Source: Bradyrhizobium sp. 186
Lineage (GTDB): Bacteria > Pseudomonadota > Alphaproteobacteria > Rhizobiales > Xanthobacteraceae
NCBI RefSeq assembly: GCF_023101685.1
Contig: NZ_CP082164.1
Coordinates: 8,742,001-8,806,000 of the forward strand
Reading direction: 5' to 3'
Length of the DNA stretch: 64,000 bases
Under the pieces are notes generated by a model. It had not been told where the DNA came from and did no database searches. It worked only from the letters and a program-made list of their open reading frames with translations. Made by a program: the position numbers and the translations under genes. Positions 38,114-46,499 of this stretch are shown piece after piece (the first letter of the stretch is position 1; each line of letters opens with the position of its first letter).

Positions 38114-38135
38114 ACAGATGGGTGTTCTGATGCGC

Positions 38136-38142
38136 GGTTGTA
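38136..38142. repeat. Right att core GGTTGTA of the serine-recombinase element
   Basis: GGTTGTA, identical to 35451-35457. Left flank GATGCGC belongs to the insert, right flank GTCGGCCC to the IS3 orfB. Confidence 0.75.
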
Positions 38143-38892
38143 GTCGGCCCGCCAACACCCAAGAGCGACGCGAGCCTGGGCCAGTGACGTGAACAGCGTC
38201 TCGTTCAACAATTCGTCTCGCAGCCGGCCGTTGAAGCTTTCAATGAAGGCGTTCTGCGTAGGCTTGCCCGGCGCAATGTAATGCCATTCGATACGGCTGT
38301 GATCCGCCCATGCAAGAATGGCGTTGCTGGTGAGTTCGCTGCCGTTGTCGCTGACCACCATCCTGGGCTTGCCGCGCTCAATCATCAGCCGGTCCAGTTC
38401 TCGCGCCACGCGGATGCCGGAGAGCGAGGTGTCGGCCACCAGCGCCAGGCACTCGCGGGTACAATCGTCGACGACAGTCAGGATGCGGAAGCGGCGGCCG
38501 CAGGTCAGTTGGTCCGACACAAAGTCCAGCGACCACCGGTCGTTCGGCGTCATCGGAACCAGCATCGGCGCTCTGCTCGCGATCGCCCGCTTGCGGCCAC
38601 CACGGCGGCGCACCGTCAGCTTTTCTTCCCGATAGAGCCGGAACAGCTTTTTGTGGTTGATCAGATACCCCTCCCGCCTGAGCAGAATATGCAGCCGCCG
38701 ATAGCCGAAGCGGCGGCGCTCCTGGGCGATCGCCCTCATGCGCTGGCGAAGGCTGGCATCGTCAGCCCGGGTCGTCCGATATCTCATGGTCATGCGGCAG
38801 CAGCCGATGGCTTTACACGCCCGCCGTTCGCTCATTCCGAATGCCTCTCGCAGATGCACGACAGCTTTCCGTTTCCCCGCGGGCGTCACCAC
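38136..38892 (-). pseudogene. IS3 OrfB transposase, N-terminal piece with most of the DDE domain
   Basis: Reads [37 protein letters not shown], the HTH_21 segment [20 protein letters not shown], then the rve core: [49 protein letters not shown] and [22 protein letters not shown] and E are present. It ends at WRADYN, where the serine-recombinase element begins; the rest is at 35278-35450. It overlaps orfA slightly, as usual where OrfAB is made by programmed frameshifting. Confidence 0.92.
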
Positions 38893-39151
38893 TTCTTTCC
38901 CAAGAGGTCCTTCAGCGCCGCGTTATCCAGCATGGCGTCGGCCAGGAGCCGCTTCAGCTTCGCGTTCTCGTCCTCCAGCGTCCTCAGCCGCTTGGCCTCC
39001 GAGACGTCCATCCCGCCAAACTTGGCCTTCCATTGTAGATGCTGGCGTCGCTGACGCCATGCTTGCGGCATAGATCGGCCACCGAAACCCCGGCCTCGTG
39101 CTCCTTCAAGATCCCGATGATCTGCTCTTCCGTAAAACGACTGCGCTTCAT
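38886..39151 (-). pseudogene. IS3 OrfA with single-base deletion
   Basis: From ATG 39151: MKRSRFTEEQIIGILKEHEA, then GVSVADLCRKHGVSDASIYN, the IS3 OrfA helix-turn-helix. Near 39033 one base is missing; the following family sequence WKAKFGGMDVSEAKRLRTLE and the leucine-zipper [20 protein letters not shown] lie in another frame to the stop at 38886. The element could therefore not make a normal OrfAB even before it was split. Confidence 0.85.
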
Positions 39152-39242
39152 GCTCTGGTCCTCGTCTTGGCCAGAGCGAACTTCAAACTGGATTAAGCCC
39201 GGGGGGCAAGGTCATTGGGCGGCTGCGTGGATAAACGAGGTC

Positions 39243-40025
39243 TCAGTCCCGAACGAATCCCTTGAGGCTCTCCCACATGGCAGAGTCAGTGGAGTGCTTC
39301 TCAAGCATAGATATTTCGTTCTCGAGTGCGGTGTCGAAACCAATTGTATTCGAGTAGTAAATCAGAGACTTGAGCCTTCCTACGGTTTTCCGGTCCCCCA
39401 CCGAGATAGATCTCGCGAGCGTGACAGCCGCCTGCTTCAACCGTTCAGTTGGTACGGTCCGGTGGAGGATGCCCCAATCGCGCGCTTCCTCGGCACTAAT
39501 CGTTGCACCGGAAAGGATCAGCCATTTCGCGCGCTGGTGCCCGACCGTTCGGGGCAGTCGGACGCTCGAACCACCGCCGGGCAGGAGTTCACGTAGCACG
39601 TGCGCGTCGCCGAATGTCGCATCCTCCAACGCCACCACGACATCGCACGCCAACAGGAGCTCCAATCCACCTGCTCGCACCGCGCCGTGTGCCATGCCGA
39701 CGACAGCTAGCGCCGATCGCTCCAATCGAAGGCAGACTTCGCGAAATAAATCGAGCAGGCGCCTGATTGCACGAGGGCCGCCGTCCACTAGTTCACGCAG
39801 GTCTGCCCCGGCACAGAAATGCTTGCCTTCCCCACGCAGTATAACTGCCTTGACGTTCGGATCGCGTTCGGCTGCTTCGAGCGCCTCTAGTATGTCGGTC
39901 AGAAGGGAAGAGCTAAGGGCGTTCGCCTTCTCCGGTCGGTCGAGCGTGATCCACACAATGTCGCCCTCTTTCTGGCCGATTCGGGTGTTTCCCGGCTTGT
40001 CGTGAGGAGGCGATGTAGCTGTCAT
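39243..40025 (-). CDS. Crotonase-family protein (Glu-to-His active-site variant)
   Basis: About 260 residues. VWITLDRPEKANALSSSLLTD and GEGKHFCAGADLRELVDGG are the N-terminal half of the crotonase fold; VGMAHGAVRAGGLELLLACD carries the first hydratase Glu (GGLE). The second catalytic Glu position is His (ATFGDAHVLRELLPGG). That variant is widespread among crotonases of uncertain reaction. It shares one base with the thiolase stop (TGATG), so it is translationally coupled and is the last gene of a four-gene operon. A close paralogue with the same variant lies at 56033. The longer frame upstream to 40175 lies within the thiolase gene. Confidence 0.88.
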   Translation of the reverse strand: MTATSPPHDKPGNTRIGQKEGDIVWITLDRPEKANALSSSLLTDILEALEAAERDPNVKAVILRGEGKHFCAGADLRELVDGGPRAIRRLLDLFREVCLRLERSALAVVGMAHGAVRAGGLELLLACDVVVALEDATFGDAHVLRELLPGGGSSVRLPRTVGHQRAKWLILSGATISAEEARDWGILHRTVPTERLKQAAVTLARSISVGDRKTVGRLKSLIYYSNTIGFDTALENEISMLEKHSTDSAMWESLKGFVRD

Positions 40026-41206
40026 CACCTGACCTCGATAGCAACGGCGAGAGCTTCTCCTCCACCTAAGCAGATCGATGCGATGCCGCGACCTCCGCCC
40101 CTTGCCTGCAAGCATGCAAGGAGTGTTGTGAGAATACGGGCGCCGCTGGCGCCGATCGGATGTCCGAGTGCACAAGCTCCGCCTCGAATGTTGACGTTAC
40201 TGAGACCGATCCCGACGTGCTTCGCCGCCAAAATCGGAACGACAGCAAACGCTTCATTCACCTCATAGAGATCTGCAGTCTGCGCCGACCAGCCGACCTT
40301 CTGCAGCAGCTTCGCTATTGCCAACCCTGGCGCACTGCAGACGTGCTCGGGTTCGGCAGCATAACAGGTGTGTCCGATAATCTGCGCCTTCTGTCCGGGC
40401 CCTATAGCCTCGGCGCTCCTAGAAGACATGACTGCCATTGTGGCGGCTCCATCAGAGATGGAGGACGAACTGGCCGCCGTCATCCGTCCTTCTGGGCCGA
40501 ATGCAGGCATGAGTTGGGGAATTCTCGCAACATCTGCCGTCAGCGGCTGCTCATCTCTCTCGATGCGCACATGCCCATTCCGGGCCGGAACGTCCACCGC
40601 TGCTATTTCATCGTCGACTAGGCGCTTCTCTGACGCCTTTTTAGCTCGTTCAAGTGACATCCTGGCAAAATCATCCAGTTCCTGGCGGCTGATTTGGTGA
40701 CGGATGGCAGATCGATCTGCAAAAACGCCCATCAATAAATGCTTTTCGTATGCGTCCTCGAGTCCATCGCGCGCCACGTGGTCCACGATCTCTCCATGGC
40801 CGAACTTGATTCCGCGCCGCTGTCGTGGCAGCAGGAACGGCGCATTGGACATGCTTTCCATGCCGCCTGCGAGCACCACGTTCGCACTTTCTGCTCGGAT
40901 CGCGTCATGAGCTAATATGACCGCCTGCATCCCCGAGCCACACATCTTGTTGACGGTTGTTGCTTGTGCGGATTTGGTGATCCCGGCCGATGCGGCAACC
41001 TGTCGGGCCGGAGCTTGGCCAAGTCCCGCCGGCAACACGCAGCCCACGAACACTTGGTCAATCTGATGCGGTTGAATTGTTGCACGCGCCAACGTTGCAC
41101 GGGTGGCATGCGCCCCCAGTTCAATCGCAGTGAGTGGCGACAGGGTTCCTAGAAGGCTTCCCATCGGGGTTCTGGAAGCCCCTGCGATATACACATCATG
41201 AAACAT
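40025..41206 (-). CDS. Thiolase (acetyl-CoA acetyltransferase type)
   Basis: About 393 residues. The nucleophilic Cys lies in TVNKMCGSGMQAV near 88; the C-domain has the NEAF box (VNEAFAVVP), the His in ACALGHPIGASGARI and the second Cys in ASICLGGGEALAVAIE. It cleaves 3-ketoacyl-CoA or, in reverse, condenses acyl-CoAs. ATG 41206 is preferred because GACGAGG lies 6 nt before it; a GTG at 41221 overlaps the stop of the SDR gene. The preceding genes encode an acyl-CoA ligase and an SDR, the following one a crotonase, so the operon has a nearly complete beta-oxidation cycle apart from the dehydrogenase. Confidence 0.95.
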   Translation of the reverse strand: MFHDVYIAGASRTPMGSLLGTLSPLTAIELGAHATRATLARATIQPHQIDQVFVGCVLPAGLGQAPARQVAASAGITKSAQATTVNKMCGSGMQAVILAHDAIRAESANVVLAGGMESMSNAPFLLPRQRRGIKFGHGEIVDHVARDGLEDAYEKHLLMGVFADRSAIRHQISRQELDDFARMSLERAKKASEKRLVDDEIAAVDVPARNGHVRIERDEQPLTADVARIPQLMPAFGPEGRMTAASSSSISDGAATMAVMSSRSAEAIGPGQKAQIIGHTCYAAEPEHVCSAPGLAIAKLLQKVGWSAQTADLYEVNEAFAVVPILAAKHVGIGLSNVNIRGGACALGHPIGASGARILTTLLACLQARGGGRGIASICLGGGEALAVAIEVR

Positions 41207-41217
41207 ATCATACCTCG

Positions 41218-41982
41218 TCACGGAGCGAAGCGACTGCCGCCATCCAAGCGATAGCAGGTGCCATTTACGTACGGATTCTCAATGATCGACTTGACCATCG
41301 CCGCGAACTCGGCCGGATGGCCGGGACGCGGGGGGGCCAGGAAGCACCGTTTCATCGTCTCGATGCCTTTCTTCGGCACGCTATCTGTTAGCGGCGTCTG
41401 GAAGACGCCGGGCGCTACGGCCATGCAACGGATCGCGTGCTCCGCAAGATCCCGCGCTATCGGAAGGGTCATGCCGGCTACCGCAGCCTTGCTTGCCGAA
41501 TAGGCAGCCTGCCCCTTCAACCCGTCGAACGCCGAGATCGAACTTGTATTGACGATAACGCCGCGCTCGCCTGTCTCATCAGGCGAGTTCGATATCATTC
41601 TCTGGGCCATCAGACGCAGGACGTTGAACGTGCCGGTCAGGTTGACTGCAATGATCCTATTCCAGAGCTCGAGATCGTGAGGCTCACCGCGAGACACCAC
41701 GCGGGCTGCAGACGGGATGCCCGCGCAGCTTACGAGAAAACGTAAGGGACCGAGCTCCGCTTCGCCGCGGCTAATCGAGTCAGTTACGGAAGCGGGATCG
41801 CATATATCCACCGCCGCGACGATGTGCCTGCCGGGCAGCGCGAGCGCGAGTTGTTCGAGCCCGTTGACATCTACGTCGGCAAGGACGAGTCGCGCTCCCT
41901 GAGACGCCATAATCTCAGCCGTCGCTCGCCCCAGCCCAGAAGCCGCCCCGGTTATGAGACCGGCGGAACCTGCGATCCTCAA
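41218..41982 (-). CDS. SDR, 3-hydroxyacyl-CoA dehydrogenase type 2-like
   Basis: 254 residues. LITGAASGLGRATAEIMASQ is the NAD-binding loop with following ADVDVNG (NAD preference); CAGI near 90 replaces NNAG; SSISAFDGLKGQAAYSASKAA carries the Ser-Tyr-Lys triad. The tail PRPGHPAEFAAMVKSIIENP and YVNGTCYRLDGGSRFAP matches HSD10/FadB-like SDRs that oxidise 3-hydroxyacyl-CoA. The start is a TTG at 41982 that overlaps the acyl-CoA ligase stop by 4 nt. It is followed by the thiolase. Confidence 0.9.
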   Translation of the reverse strand: MRIAGSAGLITGAASGLGRATAEIMASQGARLVLADVDVNGLEQLALALPGRHIVAAVDICDPASVTDSISRGEAELGPLRFLVSCAGIPSAARVVSRGEPHDLELWNRIIAVNLTGTFNVLRLMAQRMISNSPDETGERGVIVNTSSISAFDGLKGQAAYSASKAAVAGMTLPIARDLAEHAIRCMAVAPGVFQTPLTDSVPKKGIETMKRCFLAPPRPGHPAEFAAMVKSIIENPYVNGTCYRLDGGSRFAP

Positions 41983-43622
41983 CTCGGCACCTTAAGCGAA
42001 CGCAGTTCCCCGCGGATGACGAAACGCTGGATCTTTCCTGAAGGGGTCTTCGGAAGATTGTCCCGGTAATGTACTCGGCGAGGATAGGCGTGGGCGCCGT
42101 AGTCGGCACGCACCTTCTGCTTGAGCTCTTCTGAAAGGGCGTCGGAGGGGGTAAAGCCTTGTGCAAGAACGACCACCGCCTCGATCACTTCGCCCCGAAT
42201 CGCGTCTGGAGTGGCAACGATAGCGACTTCCCGGACGGCCGGATGGGTGCTTAGCACGGATTCCACATCAAACGGGCCGATGCGGTATCCAGCCATGATG
42301 ATAAGATCGTCGCTGCGCGACGAAAAACGAAAGCTGCCATCATCGTCATACTTGGCTACGTCGCCAGTGAGATACCATCGCCCGTCTGAGGATAGCCGCT
42401 CCGAATTCATTTCCGACGCTGCGACATACCCCTGAAACCAGTGCAAAGGGCTCCGAGTAAGATCAGCGGCTAGGATGCCGGGCATTCCTGGTTCGAGTGG
42501 TTCGTGAGTATCCGGGTCGATCACCGTCATGTACCAACCCGGAAGAGCATGCCCCATCGAGCCCGGCGTGATGGGCCTCTTCAGAGCTGGATGATGATGG
42601 TTGTTCACCAGCATGCCGGCTTCGGTCTGGCCGTAGTGATCATGAACTACCGTTCCCAATGCCTTGGGAGCCCAGAGGTTCACATCCGGGGTCAGGGGCT
42701 CACCTCCGCTTGAGGCGCAGCGAAGCGAGATCTGGCCTTCTGCAATTCCGTGGGCGCGAAGACTGCGATAAACCGTCGGCGCCGCGGTAAAGTTCGTTAC
42801 CCTCTCGCGCACGAGAACGTCGACAGTCCCCTCAGGCGTGAATTTGTCCCCGTGGATCACCGAGGTGACGCCAACGCTGAGGGACGCGATGATCCCACAA
42901 TAGAGTCCATAAGCCCAGCCTGGATCGGCCGCGTTCCAGAAGATGTCGTCAGGGAGAAGGCCCAGCCCGAATTCGGCGTAGGCTTGGAATGCTGCGATCC
43001 CACGAAGCGGGACGACGACACCCTTCGGTTTGCCCGTTGTTCCCGAGGTATAAACCTCGATGATCGGCCAGTCGCCACCTCCTACGTGGGCCGACCCGCC
43101 CGGTTCGCCTGACGCCTCAATGTCCCCAAGTGACAGATCGCCATGAGGACGATAGTCAGATCCCGCGACCCGCAGGCCTGGAAGCGCGTCAGCCAGATCC
43201 TCGAGTTTGGATCGCTGCGCGCAATCGGATACAATCAGCTTGGCGCCACTGGACGCGAGCCGCATTTCGATCGCTGGCGGCGCGAATGCAGTGAAGAGCG
43301 GCACGTAGACCGCTCCCAATCGCCAGATTGCCATCAAGGTGACGAGATAGTCTTCGCTCTTCGACATGAGCGTCCCGATACGGTCCCCGGGCTTCAATCC
43401 GAGCTTGGTAAGGCCGCTTGCGAGCCGCACCGACCTCTCCTTCAGCCGCCCGTAAGACAAACTAACCGTTGCGCCGGCCTTCGGAACAATGCGAAAGGCC
43501 GTTTTCTTTTCGGGATAACGATCGCAAAGGAGGCGGGCCACGTCGGCATCGGGACTCCCGAATACATCCAACATCTCATGGACGCGCTCCGCAATCCTCT
43601 GATCAACTTCGGATTTGTTCAT
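41979..43622 (-). CDS. AMP-forming acyl-CoA synthetase
   Basis: 547 residues. The P-loop-like motif is VYTSGTTGKPKGVV near 190; HDHYGQTEAGMLVNN near 320 is the A5 motif; WYLTGDVAKYDDDGSFRF and SRSDDLIIMAGYRIGPFDVE are the hinge region; the C-terminal Lys is in LPKTPSGKIQRFVIR. The style is that of medium-chain acyl-CoA synthetases. It activates a carboxylic acid with ATP and CoA as the first step of the operon. ATG 43622 has a near-perfect AAAGGAGGTG ribosome site. A GCAGAAATTC box lies about 177 nt upstream. It is the first gene, followed with overlaps by SDR, thiolase and crotonase. Confidence 0.95.
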   Translation of the reverse strand: MNKSEVDQRIAERVHEMLDVFGSPDADVARLLCDRYPEKKTAFRIVPKAGATVSLSYGRLKERSVRLASGLTKLGLKPGDRIGTLMSKSEDYLVTLMAIWRLGAVYVPLFTAFAPPAIEMRLASSGAKLIVSDCAQRSKLEDLADALPGLRVAGSDYRPHGDLSLGDIEASGEPGGSAHVGGGDWPIIEVYTSGTTGKPKGVVVPLRGIAAFQAYAEFGLGLLPDDIFWNAADPGWAYGLYCGIIASLSVGVTSVIHGDKFTPEGTVDVLVRERVTNFTAAPTVYRSLRAHGIAEGQISLRCASSGGEPLTPDVNLWAPKALGTVVHDHYGQTEAGMLVNNHHHPALKRPITPGSMGHALPGWYMTVIDPDTHEPLEPGMPGILAADLTRSPLHWFQGYVAASEMNSERLSSDGRWYLTGDVAKYDDDGSFRFSSRSDDLIIMAGYRIGPFDVESVLSTHPAVREVAIVATPDAIRGEVIEAVVVLAQGFTPSDALSEELKQKVRADYGAHAYPRRVHYRDNLPKTPSGKIQRFVIRGELRSLKVPS

Positions 43623-44215
43623 CAGACACCTCCTTTCTTTATCTGTCCGAAAAATATTGCCTTCTGCACTTTCATTCGGCCCATGGCCTGTACCTTCGCC
43701 CGCACATCCAACAAAGTGAAAATTTAGCTGGTCCTGAAGAAGAAAATCGCCAAGCTTTAGCCGGCCGCGCATACAGCAGGCGAATTTGCTGGTTTGACGC
43801 AGAAATTCATCCTCAGAACGGGCGATCCATGCGTACATGCTAGGGCATCGCAGAGGACGATAGACTGCCAGAACCAAGAGGGCGCACGAAGCGTCTGGAG
43901 CGTCCGCCGGCTCTCCCCACAAGCCGAACGCGACCCGCAAAATCACTATGTTTGCGGCCAGCACGGAAAATGCGCGCCTTCCGGAACGTGAGGCTTGACA
44001 TAGATAGAGCTGTACCTTCAGAGCAACAGCATAGACTAGCCTCGCCGATTGAGCGTGACAGCGCCACCTGAGCTGTGGACGGAGCGCTATCGCTTCGAGA
44101 GTCGTCCGCGTTCTTCACGGACGATTGATCGACTTCGCCGCGCCGTCAAGCCGGAGTCCTGGGTCCACGTACCTAGCCGCGCGCGCATCACATCTAACTT
44201 CCTTGGCTGGGCAGA
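43623..44215. other. Intergenic region upstream of the second acyl-CoA operon
   Basis: About 590 nt. No supported gene. It should hold the operon promoter and contains the candidate operator at 43799-43808. Confidence 0.5.
43799..43808. promoter_or_regulatory. Candidate operator GCAGAAATTC (box 8)
   Basis: GCAGAAATTC upstream of the acyl-CoA synthetase operon, the same variant as at 9058. It links the 39-43 kb operon to the catabolic genes at 2-27 kb. Confidence 0.4.
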
Positions 44216-45421
44216 TCAGCGGTGGGCTCCTAAGGGTCCGCTCAACCACCTCCGCGCCAGTTCCACCCAGTACGTCGAACCCAATCCAAGTATTTCGTCA
44301 TTGAAATCATAGCTTGGATTATGCACATCGCAGGGACCAGGTCCGTGACCCCGCTCGCGGTGCTCTCCATTCCCCGCACCTAGAAACGCAAAGGCCCCAG
44401 GACGGGCCTGCAGCATGTACGCGAAGTCCTCGCCACTCATTATTGGCTCGAGATCGACGTCTACTTTTGCGTCGCCAACGATCGATTTCATTACCTCCGC
44501 CGCGAAGCGCGTTTGATCCGGTGCGTTGATCGTCGCCGGAGAGCGCGTGACCTTTAGCTCGGCTTGGCATTCTTGCGCCGCGGCAATGTTTTGGACGACT
44601 GTACGCATCCGGGATACGATTAGGTCTAGCGTCGCGTCGCTGAATGTTCTTACGGTACCGCCGAGTGTCACAGACTCTGGGATCACGTTGCTGGCCTCCC
44701 CCCCATGAAACTGCGTGACCGAGAGTACCGCTGTATCGATCGGATTCTTGTTGCGAGTGATGATTCCCTGTAGCGCGGCGACAATTTGTGCACCGGTTAA
44801 CACCGGATCCTTGCCATTGTGCGGGAGAGCGGCATGTGCGCCGACGCCGATGATCCGAATTTTGAATCCAGCACTCGCTGCTAAGATTGGGCCGGGCCGC
44901 AGCCCGAACGTATTGAGAGGCATGCCCGGCCAGTTATGCAGGCCGAAAACCGCGTCCACGGGAAATTTCTCAAAAATTCCCTCTTCGACCATTGCTTTAG
45001 CGCCCGTCCCAAGCTCCTCTGCCGGCGAGAAAATAAACACGATTGTGCCATTGAAATCGCGCCTGTGAGCCAGATGTCGCGCGGCCCCCAAAAGCATCGC
45101 GATGTGACCATCGTGACCGCACGCATGCATCTTACCATCATACAGCGAGCGGTGCGTGAACGTGTTGAGTTCCTGTATCGGTAGCGCATCCATATCCGAA
45201 CGGAGTCCGATCGAACGCCCTCCATCGCCCGCGCGCAGCACGCCAACGACGCCGGTGCCGCCAAGTCCACGGTGCACCTCGATTTCATAGCTCTTTAATG
45301 TCTTGGCAATGAAATCGGAGGTTTGCGTTTCTTCAAAACCTAGTTCTGGATGTGCGTGAAACCAGCGCCGCAAGGCCTGGATTTCATCTTGCGCTGCTGC
45401 GATCTCGGGTATGATTTTCAT
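44216..45421 (-). CDS. M20 family amidohydrolase (hippurate hydrolase/carboxypeptidase-like)
   Basis: 401 residues. RRWFHAHPELGFEETQTSDFI is the family opening; SDMDALPIQE and HACGHDGHIAMLLGAARHL carry metal ligands; FSPAEELGTGAKAMVEEGIF carries the catalytic Glu; GVGAHAALPHNGKDPV is the dimerisation-domain His; SGEDFAYMLQARPGAFAFLG closes the catalytic domain. It should be a cytosolic metal-dependent amidase acting on N-acyl amino acids or similar amides. The frame stays open and protein-like for about 110 further codons upstream (to about 45750), but ATG 45421 is where M20 similarity starts. It is not linked to the operon at 43622. Confidence 0.92.
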   Translation of the reverse strand: MKIIPEIAAAQDEIQALRRWFHAHPELGFEETQTSDFIAKTLKSYEIEVHRGLGGTGVVGVLRAGDGGRSIGLRSDMDALPIQELNTFTHRSLYDGKMHACGHDGHIAMLLGAARHLAHRRDFNGTIVFIFSPAEELGTGAKAMVEEGIFEKFPVDAVFGLHNWPGMPLNTFGLRPGPILAASAGFKIRIIGVGAHAALPHNGKDPVLTGAQIVAALQGIITRNKNPIDTAVLSVTQFHGGEASNVIPESVTLGGTVRTFSDATLDLIVSRMRTVVQNIAAAQECQAELKVTRSPATINAPDQTRFAAEVMKSIVGDAKVDVDLEPIMSGEDFAYMLQARPGAFAFLGAGNGEHRERGHGPGPCDVHNPSYDFNDEILGLGSTYWVELARRWLSGPLGAHR

Positions 45422-46129
45422 TGTGGGGTCCCGGGTTAGGTCGGCACGCGCGCGGCATATCTCGGCGAGCCAATGTTGATTCACGTCTGGCATGAGGCTC
45501 ACGCGAGGCTCAGAACTGCCGTCGTTGTCGAGAGCCATGAGAGCTTCCGGCGCGGCGAATAAGGTCTGCCCGAGCTGCCTGATCGGATAGCCGGACTTGA
45601 CGGTCTGGCCGTCTAGCTTTTGAAGCCACCAATGATGCGCTCGCCTCTTCGCTGCTTGCCATTCTTCATCGTTGAAAGTTAGCTCGATTGCTTCGATGCT
45701 TTCTTGCGTTTGACTCTGCTTTTGTGCGGGAAAATTGTATTTTTGGCTTCAATTTGCCAGAAAAGAGCCCCGCGACGAGATGCGCGCAGCCAAATCAGAG
45801 CGGCTCAAGGTGCCATCACGGTCGGGGCAGCCGGGCCTTGCCGGCGCGGCTTGCGCCAGCCTGTTTATTCTGAAGCACATGCACAATCTCTAGGATGAGG
45901 CGTTGTGCGCCCGCTGGATCAATAACCCATATTCGCGTGTGCCTCGTAGCTAGTGCGCATCTGCCGGTATAACCGTTTTGAAGATAGGAGCTGGCCTGCC
46001 CGAGTCGGCCTGCAGGGGTAGGCTTCAAATTACTGCGTTTGAAAGACGTGGCGGTGAGCGCTGGGAAAAAGGCGGCGGGCTATGCCGTCCGGTGGTTGAT
46101 AAGAAGATGAGCGCCGATGACGCATCGAA
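45422..46129. other. Region with an in-frame upstream extension and unrecognised remnants
   Basis: On the minus strand the M20 frame continues upstream as protein-like sequence: LTFNDEEWQAAKRRAHHWWL, QKLDGQTVKSGYPIRQLGQT and VNQHWLAEICRARADLTRDP. I do not recognise it; it may be the end of a broken gene fused to the M20 frame. On the plus strand 46030-46140, ERWEKGGGLCRPVVDKKMSA also reads like a short coding remnant. No complete gene. Confidence 0.35.
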
Positions 46130-46135
46130 ATGGTT

Positions 46136-46300
46136 TCAGACACTGTGATCTTCCCTCAAAAAAGTAGACAGAGTTACGGTGCTTTTAGCATCATCTGGAT
46201 CGGGGTGATATATAAGCATATAAGCGATGGCCGAATGGAGACGGGCTCGATCGTAGAAGCCGATGATGTAGGCGAAATCGCGATGAGCCTCGCGTCGGGT
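46136..46300 (-). pseudogene. IS3-family OrfB, C-terminal fragment
   Basis: TRREAHRDFAYIIGFYDRAR followed by LHSAIAY matches the conserved end of IS3-family transposases (EARRDIFxYIExFYNRxRLHSALGY). The rest of the transposase is absent. Remnant only. Confidence 0.7.
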
Positions 46301-46499
46301 CCTGTAGTGGCGATACGGTCGTCGCAACACTCGGAGGTTGGAGTTCCGATGACGTTGTAAGGCGCCGATCGGCTCGTCAGGACGAGCCCCATTGCCATCG
46401 TCCGAACAGCCGTCTGGTGCAGGACGCAATGCACAGAATAGACGTCTGGCGGGCGATCGCCGCGGGGCTAAGCAGCGAAAATGCTGCGCGGGATCACCG

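Larger units (their letters stand above)
35451..38135 (+). mobile_element. Serine-recombinase integrative element (2,685 bp) inside IS3 orfB
   Basis: The sequence between two copies of GGTTGTA (35451-35457 and 38136-38142) is foreign to the IS3 transposase it splits. It contains three plus-strand frames: two small proteins and a 689-residue serine recombinase that ends 22 nt before the right core. Deleting 35451-38135 gives an unbroken IS3 orfB frame. There are no long terminal inverted repeats, as expected for site-specific serine integration. The left core lies inside the palindrome GTTGTACAAC (35452-35461). Confidence 0.85.
35260..39214 (-). mobile_element. IS3-family element, interrupted by a serine-recombinase element
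   Basis: Inverted ends TGACCTTGCCCCC begin at 35260 and, as complement, end at 39214. Both ends are flanked by TTGG (35256-35259 and 39215-39218), a 4-bp target duplication. Without the 2,685-bp insertion at 35451-38135 the element would be 1,270 bp, a normal IS3 size. It encodes orfA and orfB on the minus strand. Confidence 0.9.
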
